Assembly (NCBI GenBank): GCA_046533095.1 | Contig: JAJQRA010000014.1 | Span: 1 to 64,000, forward strand | Direction: 5' to 3' | Source of the DNA: ZAX-1 sp046533095 | GTDB lineage: Bacteria > Bacillota > Clostridia > Lachnospirales > Lachnospiraceae | Length of the DNA stretch: 64,000 nucleotides | Shown: piece after piece, positions 1 to 8,182 of the stretch | Position numbering within the stretch: the first letter of the stretch is position 1 | Layout of the letters: each line of letters opens with the position of its first letter | Made by a program: the position numbers and the translations under genes | Notes under the pieces: model-generated | What the model was told of the DNA's origin: nothing | The model's input: the letters and a program-made list of their open reading frames with translations, nothing else | Database searches by the model: none

Positions 1-33
1 CGCTTTTTGCTCTTCACTTAAAGCTTAGCTGGT

Positions 34-460
34 TTGATCCCGAAATGGAACCTTTTTTATTTTTCTGCGTCAATTCATTTTACAACTTGCCTGTTTATTC
101 CAAAATATAGGAGGAAAACGATGTACGGGAAAGTGAAAGTGGACGTACGGGACAGTATAAAGACATTATGCGGATATAAGGGAGTTGAAATTGTAAAAGG
201 AGCTGTTTGCCTGGATCACGTGCATCTATGCGTAAAATCCCACCAAAGACGAGTGTATCCTCGTTGGTGGGGTATATAAAAGGGAAAAGTGCATTGATGG
301 TATTCGACAGGAATCCAGAGTACAAGCAAAAAGGTGGAGACCGGCATTTTTGGCAAAGGGGTATTATGTAGATACAGTTGGGATAAACGAAAAGCAAATC
401 AAACAATATATCCAGAACCAAACGGATGAGGATAGGAAAGAGGATGGCATGAACCAATAA
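34..460 (+). pseudogene. IS200/IS605 TnpA transposase remnant
   Basis: Decayed Y1 (HUH) single-strand transposase. The first part reads through a typical N-terminal segment (IPKYRRKTMYGK) and the metal-binding HVH motif (LDHVHL). The frame then breaks near position 240. The rest continues in another frame with GYIKGKSALMVFDR, RHFWQRGYYVDTVG and the region of the catalytic tyrosine (IKQYIQNQ), stopping at 460. Intact TnpA proteins are about 130-155 residues, so nearly the whole gene is present but frameshifted and not functional as read. No tnpB accessory gene is visible. Confidence 0.85.
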
Positions 461-581
461 AGCCCTTTTAAGGGCTTCGGAGTAGCAAAATGCTTGCGGA
501 GATTACGCCTTTAGGCGTTGCATGTATCAAAAAAGCCCCTTACAGGGGCAAGTTCTTTAAACCACCACTTGAAGTGGTGGT
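461..581. repeat. Subterminal hairpins, probable IS200/IS605 right end
   Basis: Just after the TnpA remnant there is a short hairpin at 461-476 (AGCCCTTT/AAGGGCT) and a stronger near-perfect one at 561-581 (ACCACCACTT/AAGTGGTGGT). Elements of this family end in imperfect hairpins recognised by TnpA instead of terminal inverted repeats, so this is most likely the right end of the same element. The exact cleavage site cannot be placed. Confidence 0.55.
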
Positions 582-599
582 CCCTGATTTTATCGCCAT

Positions 600-999
600 C
601 TTCACACCTCGCAGCATCTTTTGACAGTTTTTATAAGGCTCAATTGCAAGATGAGAAGCTATATGCGGGAAATGTGGATAATGCAAAGCTTGCAGGCGGA
701 AAGAACGTCAAACCCATACAACGGCTCTGGTTGGCAAAGAAGCCCCGGATATTTTTGGGGATTTTGAGTTCAATGAAAATGGGACAAAACTTTTGAAATG
801 TGCAGCTGGGCATGCCCCTAGAAGCTGCAGTTACACGAAGGGTACGAAACAGTGCCATGCTTCATTTGATGCAGGGTATTGCCGGATCTGCCCCTACAAA
901 GAGCAGTGTAGTTCCAGATTTGGAAAAACGACTGCAAAGTTCATTGCATCACAAAATGCGTCAAACAGAGCAAAAGTCAGCATTTTAAGGAGGGCATAG
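600..999 (+). pseudogene. IS1182-like transposase fragment
   Basis: A piece of a DDE transposase with the cysteine-rich region typical of IS1182-type proteins. From about 745 one frame reads PDIFGDFEFNENGTKLLKCAAGHAP, then CSYTKGTKQCH, and a CRICPYKEQC zinc-like cluster followed by SRAKV-type residues before a stop at 999. The upstream part (KLYAGNVDNAKLAGG) is in another frame. Both the N-terminal domain and the C-terminal catalytic region are missing, so this is a degraded internal fragment of the usual gene of about 450-550 codons. Confidence 0.7.
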
Positions 1000-1181
1000 C
1001 AGTTGCTGAATACTGGACAGACCTGCCACCGAAATCTGAATTTGAGAGTAAGATTAGAGATATAACCAGCCAAGCGCGTGAACGTCTTGAACGCCGGAAA
1101 TCGCTGGTAGACAGCGGTATACCAAGAAAAATCGACTACTTCATAGAGCCCAAAGAAGATGACGACGATCTGGAACTTTAA
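999..1181 (+). pseudogene. C-terminal fragment, DUF1016/YhcG-like nuclease (tentative)
   Basis: An open frame without a start codon reads VAEYWTDLPPKSEFE, then a charged helical tail with QARERLERRKS, and ends DDDDLEL before TAA. The AEYWTDLPPK motif resembles the C-terminus of DUF1016/YhcG-type PD-(D/E)XK proteins, but I assign this only tentatively. It directly abuts the IS1182-like remnant, suggesting that the transposon truncated the gene. Its last 30 bases closely match a stretch at 5380-5409 beside another nuclease fragment. Confidence 0.45.
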
Positions 1182-1699
1182 AACGATTTACAGCAACTTT
1201 ACCAGTAAACACGATACGAAGTGAACATGGCACTAACTTAACACCAAGAAAATAAAACATGACATGGACTTAACATTAGCCCAACGAAGTTATGGGGCTT
1301 TGCGGATTTTAATCCGAAAAAAAGATCAAAAATCACGCGGCAAATACTTGACATTAGCGGGCTATGGCGTGCTGTGTTTACGGGATAGCTTGTCAATGTA
1401 GCATACAATGCATATCAAACATAAGACTTTAACTGATTTGCTCCTATTATGGAATTTGTTTTTATAAAAAAGGCGGAGAACCGCATATTTCCATGGTTCC
1501 TGCCTCTTTTCTGCTGTTTAAGTTTGTTGTACAGAAATGTCACTTTGAAATTTTCTTGATTTTTTATTCAGCTCTTAACTTATACATTTAACAAATGAAT
1601 GTATCTGTAAAGTTATTTAACTAATCCATAAGTTTGCTAATTGAAAGGCAAATAAAAACAGATTATTATTATCATAAATAATTACAGAGGAGGTACAAA
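1182..1699. other. Intergenic region with a terminator-like hairpin
   Basis: No convincing gene. A GC-rich imperfect hairpin (about 1465-1511: AAAAAAGGCGGAGAACC against GGTTCCTGCCTCTTTT) has A and T tracts at its ends, like a bidirectional terminator. An imperfect palindrome at about 1584-1606 (ATACATT, nine bases, AATGTAT) lies upstream of the nitronate monooxygenase-like gene and could be an operator. No clear promoter is seen. Confidence 0.4.
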
Positions 1700-2683
1700 A
1701 TGAACAGAGTATGTGAAATTTTAGGGATAAAATATCCCATTGTCCAAGCACCAATGACATGGATTACATCAGCAGAAATGGTGGCGGCCGTATGCAATGC
1801 CGGAGGGTTGGGTACTTTAGGAACTAATGCAGGGCAATCCATCGTTTGCTCAGAGCCGGATGTGGTTTATGAGCGCATGTGTGAAGAAATCCGTAAGACA
1901 CGCACTTTAACTGACAAACCTTTTGCACTCAATTATATGCTTCCAGTACCCGGTATGGAAGACGATCCAAGTGCAAATATGTTTTCGGAGGCTGTTCTAA
2001 AATCTGCCGTAGATGAAAAGGTTCCTGTCATAGTTGCCGTTGGCGCCTATTCCGAAAGGGAGCTTAAACGATTGAAATCGGTAGGGAAGACGGTTATTTT
2101 CCGTGAAGAAACCCCCAGCATCGTCAATGCAAAACTTGCCGAAGCTCTCGGCGTTGATATCATCGTAGCAACTGGCTTTGATGAAGGTGGAGGCGTTCCC
2201 GGAAGAGAAATCGGCACAATCTCAATTGTTCCAATTATTGCAGATGCTGTAAAAATTCCTGTTCTGGCAGCCGGTGGCATAGTTGATACCCGTGGTTTTA
2301 AGGCGGCTCTTGCCCTTGATGCCGAAGGCGTTTTTTGTGGCACGGTATTTATTGCTTCTGAAGAGAGCTTTGCAAGCCAAGCCGCCAAGCAGGACATAGT
2401 GGACCACGAATCATTTGATCTGATTTTTTACCGCGCTTTGCCATATTACTGGCGTGCTACACCACATGCATTAGCAAAAAAGATCAAAATTGAATCTGAC
2501 AAGGCGACTTCGCTTCCTGAAATGTATCAATTGATGGGTGGCACAACCAGTCTGCGCATTTCACAATTAGAAGGTAATCTAGAAGATGGCATCAATAGTA
2601 CAAACACTGCTATTAGCTTAATTAAAAAGATCCGCTCCTGTAAAGATATCATTGATGGAATGGTTAAGGATGTGGTATTTTAA
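1700..2683 (+). CDS. Nitronate monooxygenase / FabK-like flavoprotein
   Basis: A 327-residue TIM-barrel FMN enzyme of the 2-nitropropane dioxygenase/FabK family. The N-terminus has the family motif (KYPIVQAPMTWITS, residues 11-24), followed by the glycine-rich NAGGLGTLG. The phosphate-binding loop AAGGI (190-194) and GVFCGTVFIASEES (210-223) are present. The family normally has a conserved histidine in a GGH motif; here it reads DEGGGVPG (161-168), so that catalytic histidine seems absent and the substrate may differ from simple nitronates. The start has a strong GAGGAGG site. It sits upstream of an alcohol dehydrogenase in the same direction, possibly co-expressed. Other roles such as a trans-2-enoyl reductase are possible. 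Confidence 0.85.
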   Translation: MNRVCEILGIKYPIVQAPMTWITSAEMVAAVCNAGGLGTLGTNAGQSIVCSEPDVVYERMCEEIRKTRTLTDKPFALNYMLPVPGMEDDPSANMFSEAVLKSAVDEKVPVIVAVGAYSERELKRLKSVGKTVIFREETPSIVNAKLAEALGVDIIVATGFDEGGGVPGREIGTISIVPIIADAVKIPVLAAGGIVDTRGFKAALALDAEGVFCGTVFIASEESFASQAAKQDIVDHESFDLIFYRALPYYWRATPHALAKKIKIESDKATSLPEMYQLMGGTTSLRISQLEGNLEDGINSTNTAISLIKKIRSCKDIIDGMVKDVVF

Positions 2684-2694
2684 ATAGTACCTAG

Positions 2695-2799
2695 ACAACT
2701 ATTCATCACTCAACATTTTATTATTAAAAAACTACTGGCACACGTTGTTTTTGACTTTACAAAAACAACTGTTCATCGGACAATGTTTTATTATTAAAG
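2695..2799. repeat. 70-bp-spaced direct repeat between genes
   Basis: The gap after the nitronate monooxygenase-like gene holds two copies of a roughly 33-base block (ACAACT.TTCATC ... TTTTATTATTAAA), starting at 2695 and 2765, so the period is 70 bases. The copies differ at several positions. This is one of many local duplications of similar length in the gaps of this window. Confidence 0.75.
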
Positions 2800-2853
2800 T
2801 TCTATAAATTGTTGCAAGTAATAGCTTAAAAATATTATTATGGAGGATTTGCC

Positions 2854-3912
2854 ATGAAAGGATTTGTTTTAAACAGTAAGGATAACGTTAGCTGGAGGGA
2901 TGATCTTCCGATAACGAAAGTTGGGCCACTTGATGCACTCATTAGGCCAACGGTAATCAGTCCATGCACAACAGACATCCATCTAATCCATGCACCTATG
3001 ATGCCATCTGCAATAGGCAAGGCGATGGGCCATGAAGCTGTTGGAATTGTTGAGAAAGTTGGTTCAGAGGTAGCTTTTTTCAAACCAGGGGATCTTGTAG
3101 CGGTTTCAGCAATTCAGCCTGACTGGAGAACAATTGAAGCACAGGAAAACATGGGCAAATTAAACGATAAATGCCATTATTATACCACTGACCCTGAAAA
3201 AGGTGGCTGTTTTGCAGAATTTTACCATGTATTCGATGCAGATATGAACCTTGCACCCATTCCAGAAGGGGTAACGACAGAGCAGGCTATTGCCCTTGTT
3301 GATATGGGGGCAACCGGATTCACCGCCGTTGATAGTGCAAATATAAAATTTGGCGATACCGTAGTTATTTATGGAATTGGACCTGTCGGCCTAATGTGTG
3401 TTCAGGGTGCAATATTAAAAGGTGCGGCACGTGTTATTGGAGTTGGATCTAGGCAAGTATGTTTTGACGTAGCCAGACAATTTGGTGCTTCTGATCTAGT
3501 TGATTATAAAAAGGGAGACGTTTGCGATCAGGTATTTAAACTGACCAATGGCAAACCTGTTGATTCCGTGATAATTACTGGTGGTTCAACCGCTTCTTAC
3601 GGAACAGCTTTAAAGATGATTAAAGTTGGTGGAACAGTTGTAAATTTATCAGGATTTTTTGATGAAGACACAGTGGTATTGCCTAATGCCGCTTGGATGT
3701 TTGGTATTGAAGACAAAACCATCAAGACATGTAAAATTCAAGGTGGCCGTGCATATTTAGAAAGGCTTCTAAAATTGACTCAATACAAAAGGCTACAGCC
3801 CGAGCTGATTATCACTCATCGTTTTCATGGTCTTGAAAAGATAGAAGATGCAGTTTCCCTGATGTCTTCAAGAGATCAGAGCGTAATAAAGCCCGCTGTA
3901 TTTATTGACTAA
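2854..3912 (+). CDS. NADP-dependent secondary alcohol dehydrogenase (zinc type)
   Basis: A 352-residue medium-chain dehydrogenase, the same length as the secondary alcohol dehydrogenase of Thermoanaerobacter brockii, which oxidises isopropanol and related alcohols or reduces ketones. Catalytic zinc ligands are visible at Cys38, His60-Glu61 (GHEAVG) and an aspartate in VDMGATGF near 150. The nucleotide fold has GIGPVG, and the GSR triplet in GVGSRQ is the signature that prefers NADPH. No structural-zinc four-cysteine lobe is seen, as expected for this group. The start is preceded by TATGGAGGATTTGCC. A TetR gene lies downstream on the opposite strand and might regulate it. Confidence 0.9.
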   Translation: MKGFVLNSKDNVSWRDDLPITKVGPLDALIRPTVISPCTTDIHLIHAPMMPSAIGKAMGHEAVGIVEKVGSEVAFFKPGDLVAVSAIQPDWRTIEAQENMGKLNDKCHYYTTDPEKGGCFAEFYHVFDADMNLAPIPEGVTTEQAIALVDMGATGFTAVDSANIKFGDTVVIYGIGPVGLMCVQGAILKGAARVIGVGSRQVCFDVARQFGASDLVDYKKGDVCDQVFKLTNGKPVDSVIITGGSTASYGTALKMIKVGGTVVNLSGFFDEDTVVLPNAAWMFGIEDKTIKTCKIQGGRAYLERLLKLTQYKRLQPELIITHRFHGLEKIEDAVSLMSSRDQSVIKPAVFID

Positions 3913-4168
3913 ATACATGTAAGGCAGTATATTAATTAGAAATATAAGAGCATTCCAATAATCAGGTTTACAGCGTGGCAAGCATAAAAATACAACAAAA
4001 TGCAATCGGCAGGCAATTATGGGATTGTTCGCAGAAAAGGATACTTCAAAACGAGGCATCCTTTTCTTTATTGCCTAATAAGTATATTTTAATATCTTGG
4101 AATACGATTTTTTTGAAATATAGAACTTTCCATCGAAGAAATCGAAAGGCTATGGGCATATACCAAAA
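3913..4168. other. Intergenic, unassigned coding-like residue
   Basis: Between the converging alcohol dehydrogenase and TetR genes. A short open stretch near 4126-4205 (reads LSIEEIERLWAYTKINYLARGIGD in one frame) looks coding-like but has no start and no family I recognise. Nothing else is supported. Confidence 0.3.
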
Positions 4169-4750
4169 TCAACTACTTGGCAAGAGGGATAGGTGATCAA
4201 TTCCTCGGTTAGGCAATGATTCATATAATTTTGAAGGCATCGCATTTATAAGCTTCTGGGCAAGTTCTTTCGGTGTTTCCCTTTCTTTTTTCTGAATCCA
4301 TAACCGTGTCATATGAACACAAGCAAAAGCATGGAACTGGATATCAAAAGCAAGCTGTTCATCTATTTTCTGAAAACCCCCTATCGTACGCAGCATCGTT
4401 TTATAGACCTCAACATCATAGCTAACCATATAATTTACCAATGAATTTTGATCATCCCCGACAAGCACTTTTGAATAAAACAGATAATCCTGCTCCATTG
4501 TTTTAAAAAGGTTGATGATAACCTCAATCCATGTAATTTCAGGAAATTTATTTATTATCATATCCGCCTGTCTTTGGTATATCCAAGAAACTAAATCGTA
4601 CTTGTCTTTAAAATGATTATAAAAAGTAGGTCTTGAAGAATAAGAATATTCCACAAGGCTTTGAACTGTTATTTTATTGAATGATGTGGTAAGCAACAAT
4701 TTTCTTAATGCATTTTCAAACACCAATTTTGTGGCATCATGAATAGCCAT
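4169..4750 (-). CDS. TetR/AcrR family transcriptional regulator
   Basis: A 193-residue one-domain repressor. The N-terminal 55 residues are a typical TetR helix-turn-helix (ITVQSLVEYSYSSRPTFYNHFKDKYDLVSWIY, with the conserved TFYNHFKDK recognition helix region). The C-terminal ligand domain is helical and resembles the DhaS-like subgroup with a tryptophan-rich final helix. The start has an AAGGAGA site at good spacing on the minus strand. It converges on the alcohol dehydrogenase gene and is followed upstream by decayed coding DNA, so its original neighbour may have been lost. The target is unknown. Confidence 0.85.
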   Translation of the reverse strand: MAIHDATKLVFENALRKLLLTTSFNKITVQSLVEYSYSSRPTFYNHFKDKYDLVSWIYQRQADMIINKFPEITWIEVIINLFKTMEQDYLFYSKVLVGDDQNSLVNYMVSYDVEVYKTMLRTIGGFQKIDEQLAFDIQFHAFACVHMTRLWIQKKERETPKELAQKLINAMPSKLYESLPNRGIDHLSLLPSS

Positions 4751-5190
4751 AGCGGTCTCCTTGCTTTTTCTATGCCTTGTTCTATTCTTTCTTCAAGCCC
4801 TTCAAAAAACGCTTTCTCCTAAATCAGACATTTTCTTCACTGCTTGTGTCGATGTTTCACTAAAGTCTACATATTCCTTCAATACTTCATATGTCGCCTG
4901 CTCCCTGCTTTTTAATTTACCAAACCAAGCTTTTTTTTGACCTGCAAATGAGTGCAACCTGATAAATGCTCTCTATTAACTAACATTGTATCACTTTCAT
5001 CGCCATAGTCAATGAATCCGCGCCTTTTCTTTTTGAAATTTTCATTCCCTCTCTTTTATCTTTCTTCTTGTAGACACTTGAATACCCAAGTCTAGTGATT
5101 GTGGGCAAATTCCATGGTCTGATTCAAAAAACACATTAAGGATCCAGTTTAAGTGCTTTACCAGAGTGTGTACTTGACGATCTGGACTTA
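4751..5190 (-). other. Decayed coding DNA, family not recognised
   Basis: On the minus strand upstream of the TetR gene, separated frames carry protein-like text: SREQATYEVLKEYVDFSETSTQ and KKMSDLGESVF, followed after a frame break by EGLEERIEQGIEKAR, and further upstream FIDYGDESDTMLVNREHLSG. Stops interrupt every frame. The charged repeats at the end recall the tails of Rpn-type recombination nucleases, but this is only a guess. I consider it a dead gene or two. Confidence 0.35.
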
Positions 5191-5191
5191 T

Positions 5192-5329
5192 GACCTTGAA
5201 AACAAAACGGAGAAGCATTACCAGACCGTCTTCTACGTGGTGTTTACTTTGATGGGGCAGCATATCAAGGCAGAAGTGAAAAGAGCCATTGGCAGGGCAG
5301 ACGCAGTGGTAGGCGATCCTTCCAAATAG
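5192..5329 (+). pseudogene. C-terminal fragment of AAA-ATPase/PD-(D/E)XK nuclease (DUF1703 type)
   Basis: The frame reads ENKTEKHYQTVFYVVFTLMG and then IKAEVKRAIGRADAVV before diverging to a stop. The sequence HYQ..FY..F.LMG...EV....GRADAVV is the start of the PD-(D/E)XK nuclease region found at the C-terminus of DUF1703/AAA-ATPase-like proteins, with the catalytic aspartate in RADAVV. The ATPase part and the rest of the nuclease (the E.K motif) are gone. It is a truncated remnant about 45 codons long. Confidence 0.7.
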
Positions 5330-5423
5330 CATCTATTAAATCTCCGGATACATACAAAGAGTCCAGCCAAAAAATGATGACGACGATGATCGGAAACTTT
5401 AAAACGCTTACTGTTTTAAATGT

Positions 5424-5452
5424 TTGAAAGTGCCTAGCATATGTGTTATAAT
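5424..5452 (+). promoter_or_regulatory. Sigma-A promoter of the sensor kinase operon
   Basis: TTGAAA at 5424-5429 and TATAAT at 5447-5452 with exactly 17 bases between, and TGTG just upstream of the -10. It lies about 110 bases before the TTG start of the kinase gene and leaves a leader of about 100 nucleotides. Confidence 0.8.
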
Positions 5453-5562
5453 AGACGAAAGTGTCCATAGTCATGAACTTTTACCTTTTTGGGTAGTGCC
5501 ATTGCCTTCATGCGAAGCGACAAACGACACATGCCGGAACATATTACCAAGGAGGGGACGAG

Positions 5563-8100
5563 TTGAAAAAGAGCACCTATGAATATTCCGACCAGTTGAG
5601 CAATGCACTTGCACAAATAACCAAAACACCTGCGCTTACTGCCGGTATACTAGAAGATGCCGCTAATGAGATTGCACGCGAGGGATGCCATGCTTTGAAC
5701 ACGCATCGTGTTGGAATTTGGCGTATCACGGACAATTTACAGACACTTAAGAGCATTGCGAGCTATAACCGCCTTACAGATGAACATGTTGTACAGGAAG
5801 ACTTTGCATTGAATGGCCGCCCGAAGTATGCTGCATTGCTTGCTACCGAGCGGCTCATTGTAATTGGAAATGCAAAGACCACCACCGTGCTGGCAAATTT
5901 ACAGAAAACCTATGGTCCTTTACTTTGCTCTCTGCTTGATGCCCCCATTCGCGTGGGTGGGAAACCGGTGGGTGTAGTCTGCATCGAACAGGACTATACG
6001 GATGAATTTCCAAAAGAGCGGGAATGGACGATAGAGGAGCAGGCATTTGCGTCCTCTCTGGCAGATTTTACCGCCCTCGCCATGGAAAGTGCCGAGCGCC
6101 GTTTGATTATGCGTCGTACGGAAACGCTCATGAGCAATCTTCCCGGGATGGTGTACCAGTGTCTGAACAACCCGCCGGAATTTACGTTTACCTTTGTCAG
6201 CGAGGGCTGCTACAATCTCATAGGCTATACACCGGAGGAGCTTATGAGCAATAATGCTGTAAAGTTTTTTGACATGGTGCATCCCGATGATGTTGCCTCG
6301 TTGGAAAAACTCAACGCAGACACCCTTTCTATGGGCCTGCCGCTAGAAACCACCTTTCGGATGATTATGAAAGATGGCAGCGTAAAATGGATTTGGGAGC
6401 GCAGCCGTGTGGTGGAAAAAAATGCAGATGGAACGCCACATGTTCTGGAAGGGTTTTACACGGATATTACCGAGCAACGTAGACTAGAGGCAGCCGAACT
6501 TGCAAATCGTGCGAAGTCTGAATTTTTGGCTAATATGAGCCACGAAATACGTACTCCTATGAATGCTACCCTCGGAATGACAGATCTTGCGATCCGAAAG
6601 TTTCCGCAAGAATCGATGCTTGAATATCTGGGCAATATTAAAAGTGCGGGCAACTCGCTGCTTTCTATCATCAATGACATCCTTGATTTTTCCAAAATTG
6701 AGGCAGGTGCAGTGGAGCTGGTTTTAGATAAATACAACATTTGTTCCTTGGTAAACGATATCGTTACCATGATTCATGTACGCATTGGCGATAAACCCCT
6801 TGATTTTATCGTGGAAGATGACTCTAACATGCCAAAAGAATTGATTGGCGATGCAACGCGTATCAAGCAAATTGCAATTAACCTGCTTACCAATGCGGTG
6901 AAGTTTACCCGCCAAGGCAGGATTACCTTTACAGTTAGCGCGGTGCCGACCGCTTTAGCAGAGTACTATAAATTAAAGTTTTCCATACAGGATACTGGCA
7001 TAGGCATCAAAAAGGAGGAAATCCCACTTTTGTTTGGCAACTTTTCGCAGTTGGATACGCGCAAAAACCGTGGCATTGAAGGTACCGGACTTGGGCTTGC
7101 CATTTCCAAAAATCTTGTGGAGCTAATGGATGGCAAGATTCAAGTGGACAGCGTATATGGGGAAGGTTCCTGCTTTTCTTTTTATGTGGTACAGATGGTG
7201 GAAAATCTAAAACCTTCCATTACACTCATGCCGGATGAACGCCGCCGTGTTTTGATTTGTTTTAAAAACAAGCCTAGGGCACTTTCCTTAGTCAAAAAAC
7301 TAGAGCGCATGGGTGTCCCCTATACCCTTTTAGATACATCAAAGGGTCAAGCAGATGCTACAGATGGCGAACAATACCACATGCAAGCAACCCCGTTAAG
7401 CCAAACCGGCCTTACGGATACCAAGCAATATTCACATATATTTTTTGAATTTGAACAATACGACGAATTGTTTAAAAAGCCCTGTCCGGATACAAAGCTG
7501 ATTGCCACTTCGCGAAGCTCCATGGACGAACAGTGCTTGCCTTCTTATGTGAAAACGCTTTATATGCCACTGACAAGTCTTGTCGTGGCGCAGATATTGG
7601 ATGAAAAGTCGAACAATCTTTGGATTGACGATACGCAGGAAATGCAGGGAGCGCAGCTGCGCCTGCATAATACGCACCTGCTGGTTGTGGACGATAACGA
7701 AATCAATCTGATTATTGCCGAGAATACACTTTTATTGTATGGAGGTACGGTAAGCCTTGCATCTTCAGGAGCCGAGGCAGTTGAGCTTGTAAAGGAAAAT
7801 GATTATGATATTGTATTTATGGATCATATGATGCCCGAGATGGATGGTGTAGATGCTACGAAAATCATTCGTGCGTTGTCTGATGAAAAGTTTTTATTGT
7901 TGCCCATCGTAGCGCTTACTGCAAATGTAGTGGGCGATGTACGCGATATGTTTTTACAAAGTGGTATGACCGACTTTTTATCAAAGCCTTTAGAGGTCAA
8001 TGAAATCGAACGTGTGCTTAAAGAATGGATTCCGAGTGATAAATGGAGCATCGAAGAAAACACCGGAGAAATAGGGGAGGAAAGAGAAAATGTTTCGTGA
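5563..8100 (+). CDS. Hybrid sensor histidine kinase (GAF-PAS-HisKA-HATPase-REC)
   Basis: A soluble 845-residue signalling kinase with no membrane segment. Residues about 15-175 look like a GAF ligand domain and about 190-310 a PAS/PAC domain (HPDDVASLEKL ... DITEQRRLE). The phosphorylated histidine is His327 in NMSHEIRTPMNA. The ATPase domain has the N box (NLLTNAVKF), G1 (DTGIGI) and G2 (GTGLGLAI). A C-terminal receiver has DDNEIN and the phospho-accepting Asp754 in VFMDHMMPEMDG. The start is a TTG preceded by AAGGAGGGG. There is no DNA-binding output; an Hpt partner elsewhere or phospho-signalling to another protein is expected. The 3' end is copied in the junction that follows, next to an EutH-type permease gene that it may control. 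Confidence 0.92.
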   Translation: MKKSTYEYSDQLSNALAQITKTPALTAGILEDAANEIAREGCHALNTHRVGIWRITDNLQTLKSIASYNRLTDEHVVQEDFALNGRPKYAALLATERLIVIGNAKTTTVLANLQKTYGPLLCSLLDAPIRVGGKPVGVVCIEQDYTDEFPKEREWTIEEQAFASSLADFTALAMESAERRLIMRRTETLMSNLPGMVYQCLNNPPEFTFTFVSEGCYNLIGYTPEELMSNNAVKFFDMVHPDDVASLEKLNADTLSMGLPLETTFRMIMKDGSVKWIWERSRVVEKNADGTPHVLEGFYTDITEQRRLEAAELANRAKSEFLANMSHEIRTPMNATLGMTDLAIRKFPQESMLEYLGNIKSAGNSLLSIINDILDFSKIEAGAVELVLDKYNICSLVNDIVTMIHVRIGDKPLDFIVEDDSNMPKELIGDATRIKQIAINLLTNAVKFTRQGRITFTVSAVPTALAEYYKLKFSIQDTGIGIKKEEIPLLFGNFSQLDTRKNRGIEGTGLGLAISKNLVELMDGKIQVDSVYGEGSCFSFYVVQMVENLKPSITLMPDERRRVLICFKNKPRALSLVKKLERMGVPYTLLDTSKGQADATDGEQYHMQATPLSQTGLTDTKQYSHIFFEFEQYDELFKKPCPDTKLIATSRSSMDEQCLPSYVKTLYMPLTSLVVAQILDEKSNNLWIDDTQEMQGAQLRLHNTHLLVVDDNEINLIIAENTLLLYGGTVSLASSGAEAVELVKENDYDIVFMDHMMPEMDGVDATKIIRALSDEKFLLLPIVALTANVVGDVRDMFLQSGMTDFLSKPLEVNEIERVLKEWIPSDKWSIEENTGEIGEERENVS

Positions 8101-8182
8101 ACTCGCAGAAAATGCAAAGGATATGAGAAACCGCCTTCCAGAAAGTAGGGAGGAAAGAGAAAATGTTTCGTGAACTCGCAGA
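8075..8182 (+). repeat. 73-bp junction duplication (kinase stop / SD / permease start)
   Basis: A 35-base block (GGGAGGAAAGAGAAAATG followed by TTTCGTGAACTCGCAGA) occurs at 8075 and again at 8148, a period of 73 bases, with no mismatch over those 35 bases. Each copy contains a ribosome site, an ATG and the stop of the frame before it. The second copy starts the real permease gene; the first makes a short leader ORF. Confidence 0.9.
8090..8173 (+). CDS. 27-residue leader ORF created by junction duplication
   Basis: The ATG at 8090 has the same GGGAGGAAAGAGAAA site as the permease gene. The peptide begins MFRELAENAK, like the permease (MFRELAES), and ends EERENVS, like the kinase. It overlaps the kinase stop by 11 bases and the permease start by 11 bases. 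It could couple translation from the kinase to the permease, or be a neutral by-product. No function is claimed. Confidence 0.5.
   Translation: MFRELAENAKDMRNRLPESREERENVS

Noticed and set aside
95..457. 120-codon minus-strand frame over the IS200 transposase
   Set aside because: It is antisense to the TnpA remnant, which explains the sequence better.
3975..4196. 73-codon open frame between the alcohol dehydrogenase and TetR genes
   Set aside because: No ribosome site, basic and unconserved composition, and it runs into the TetR gene end.
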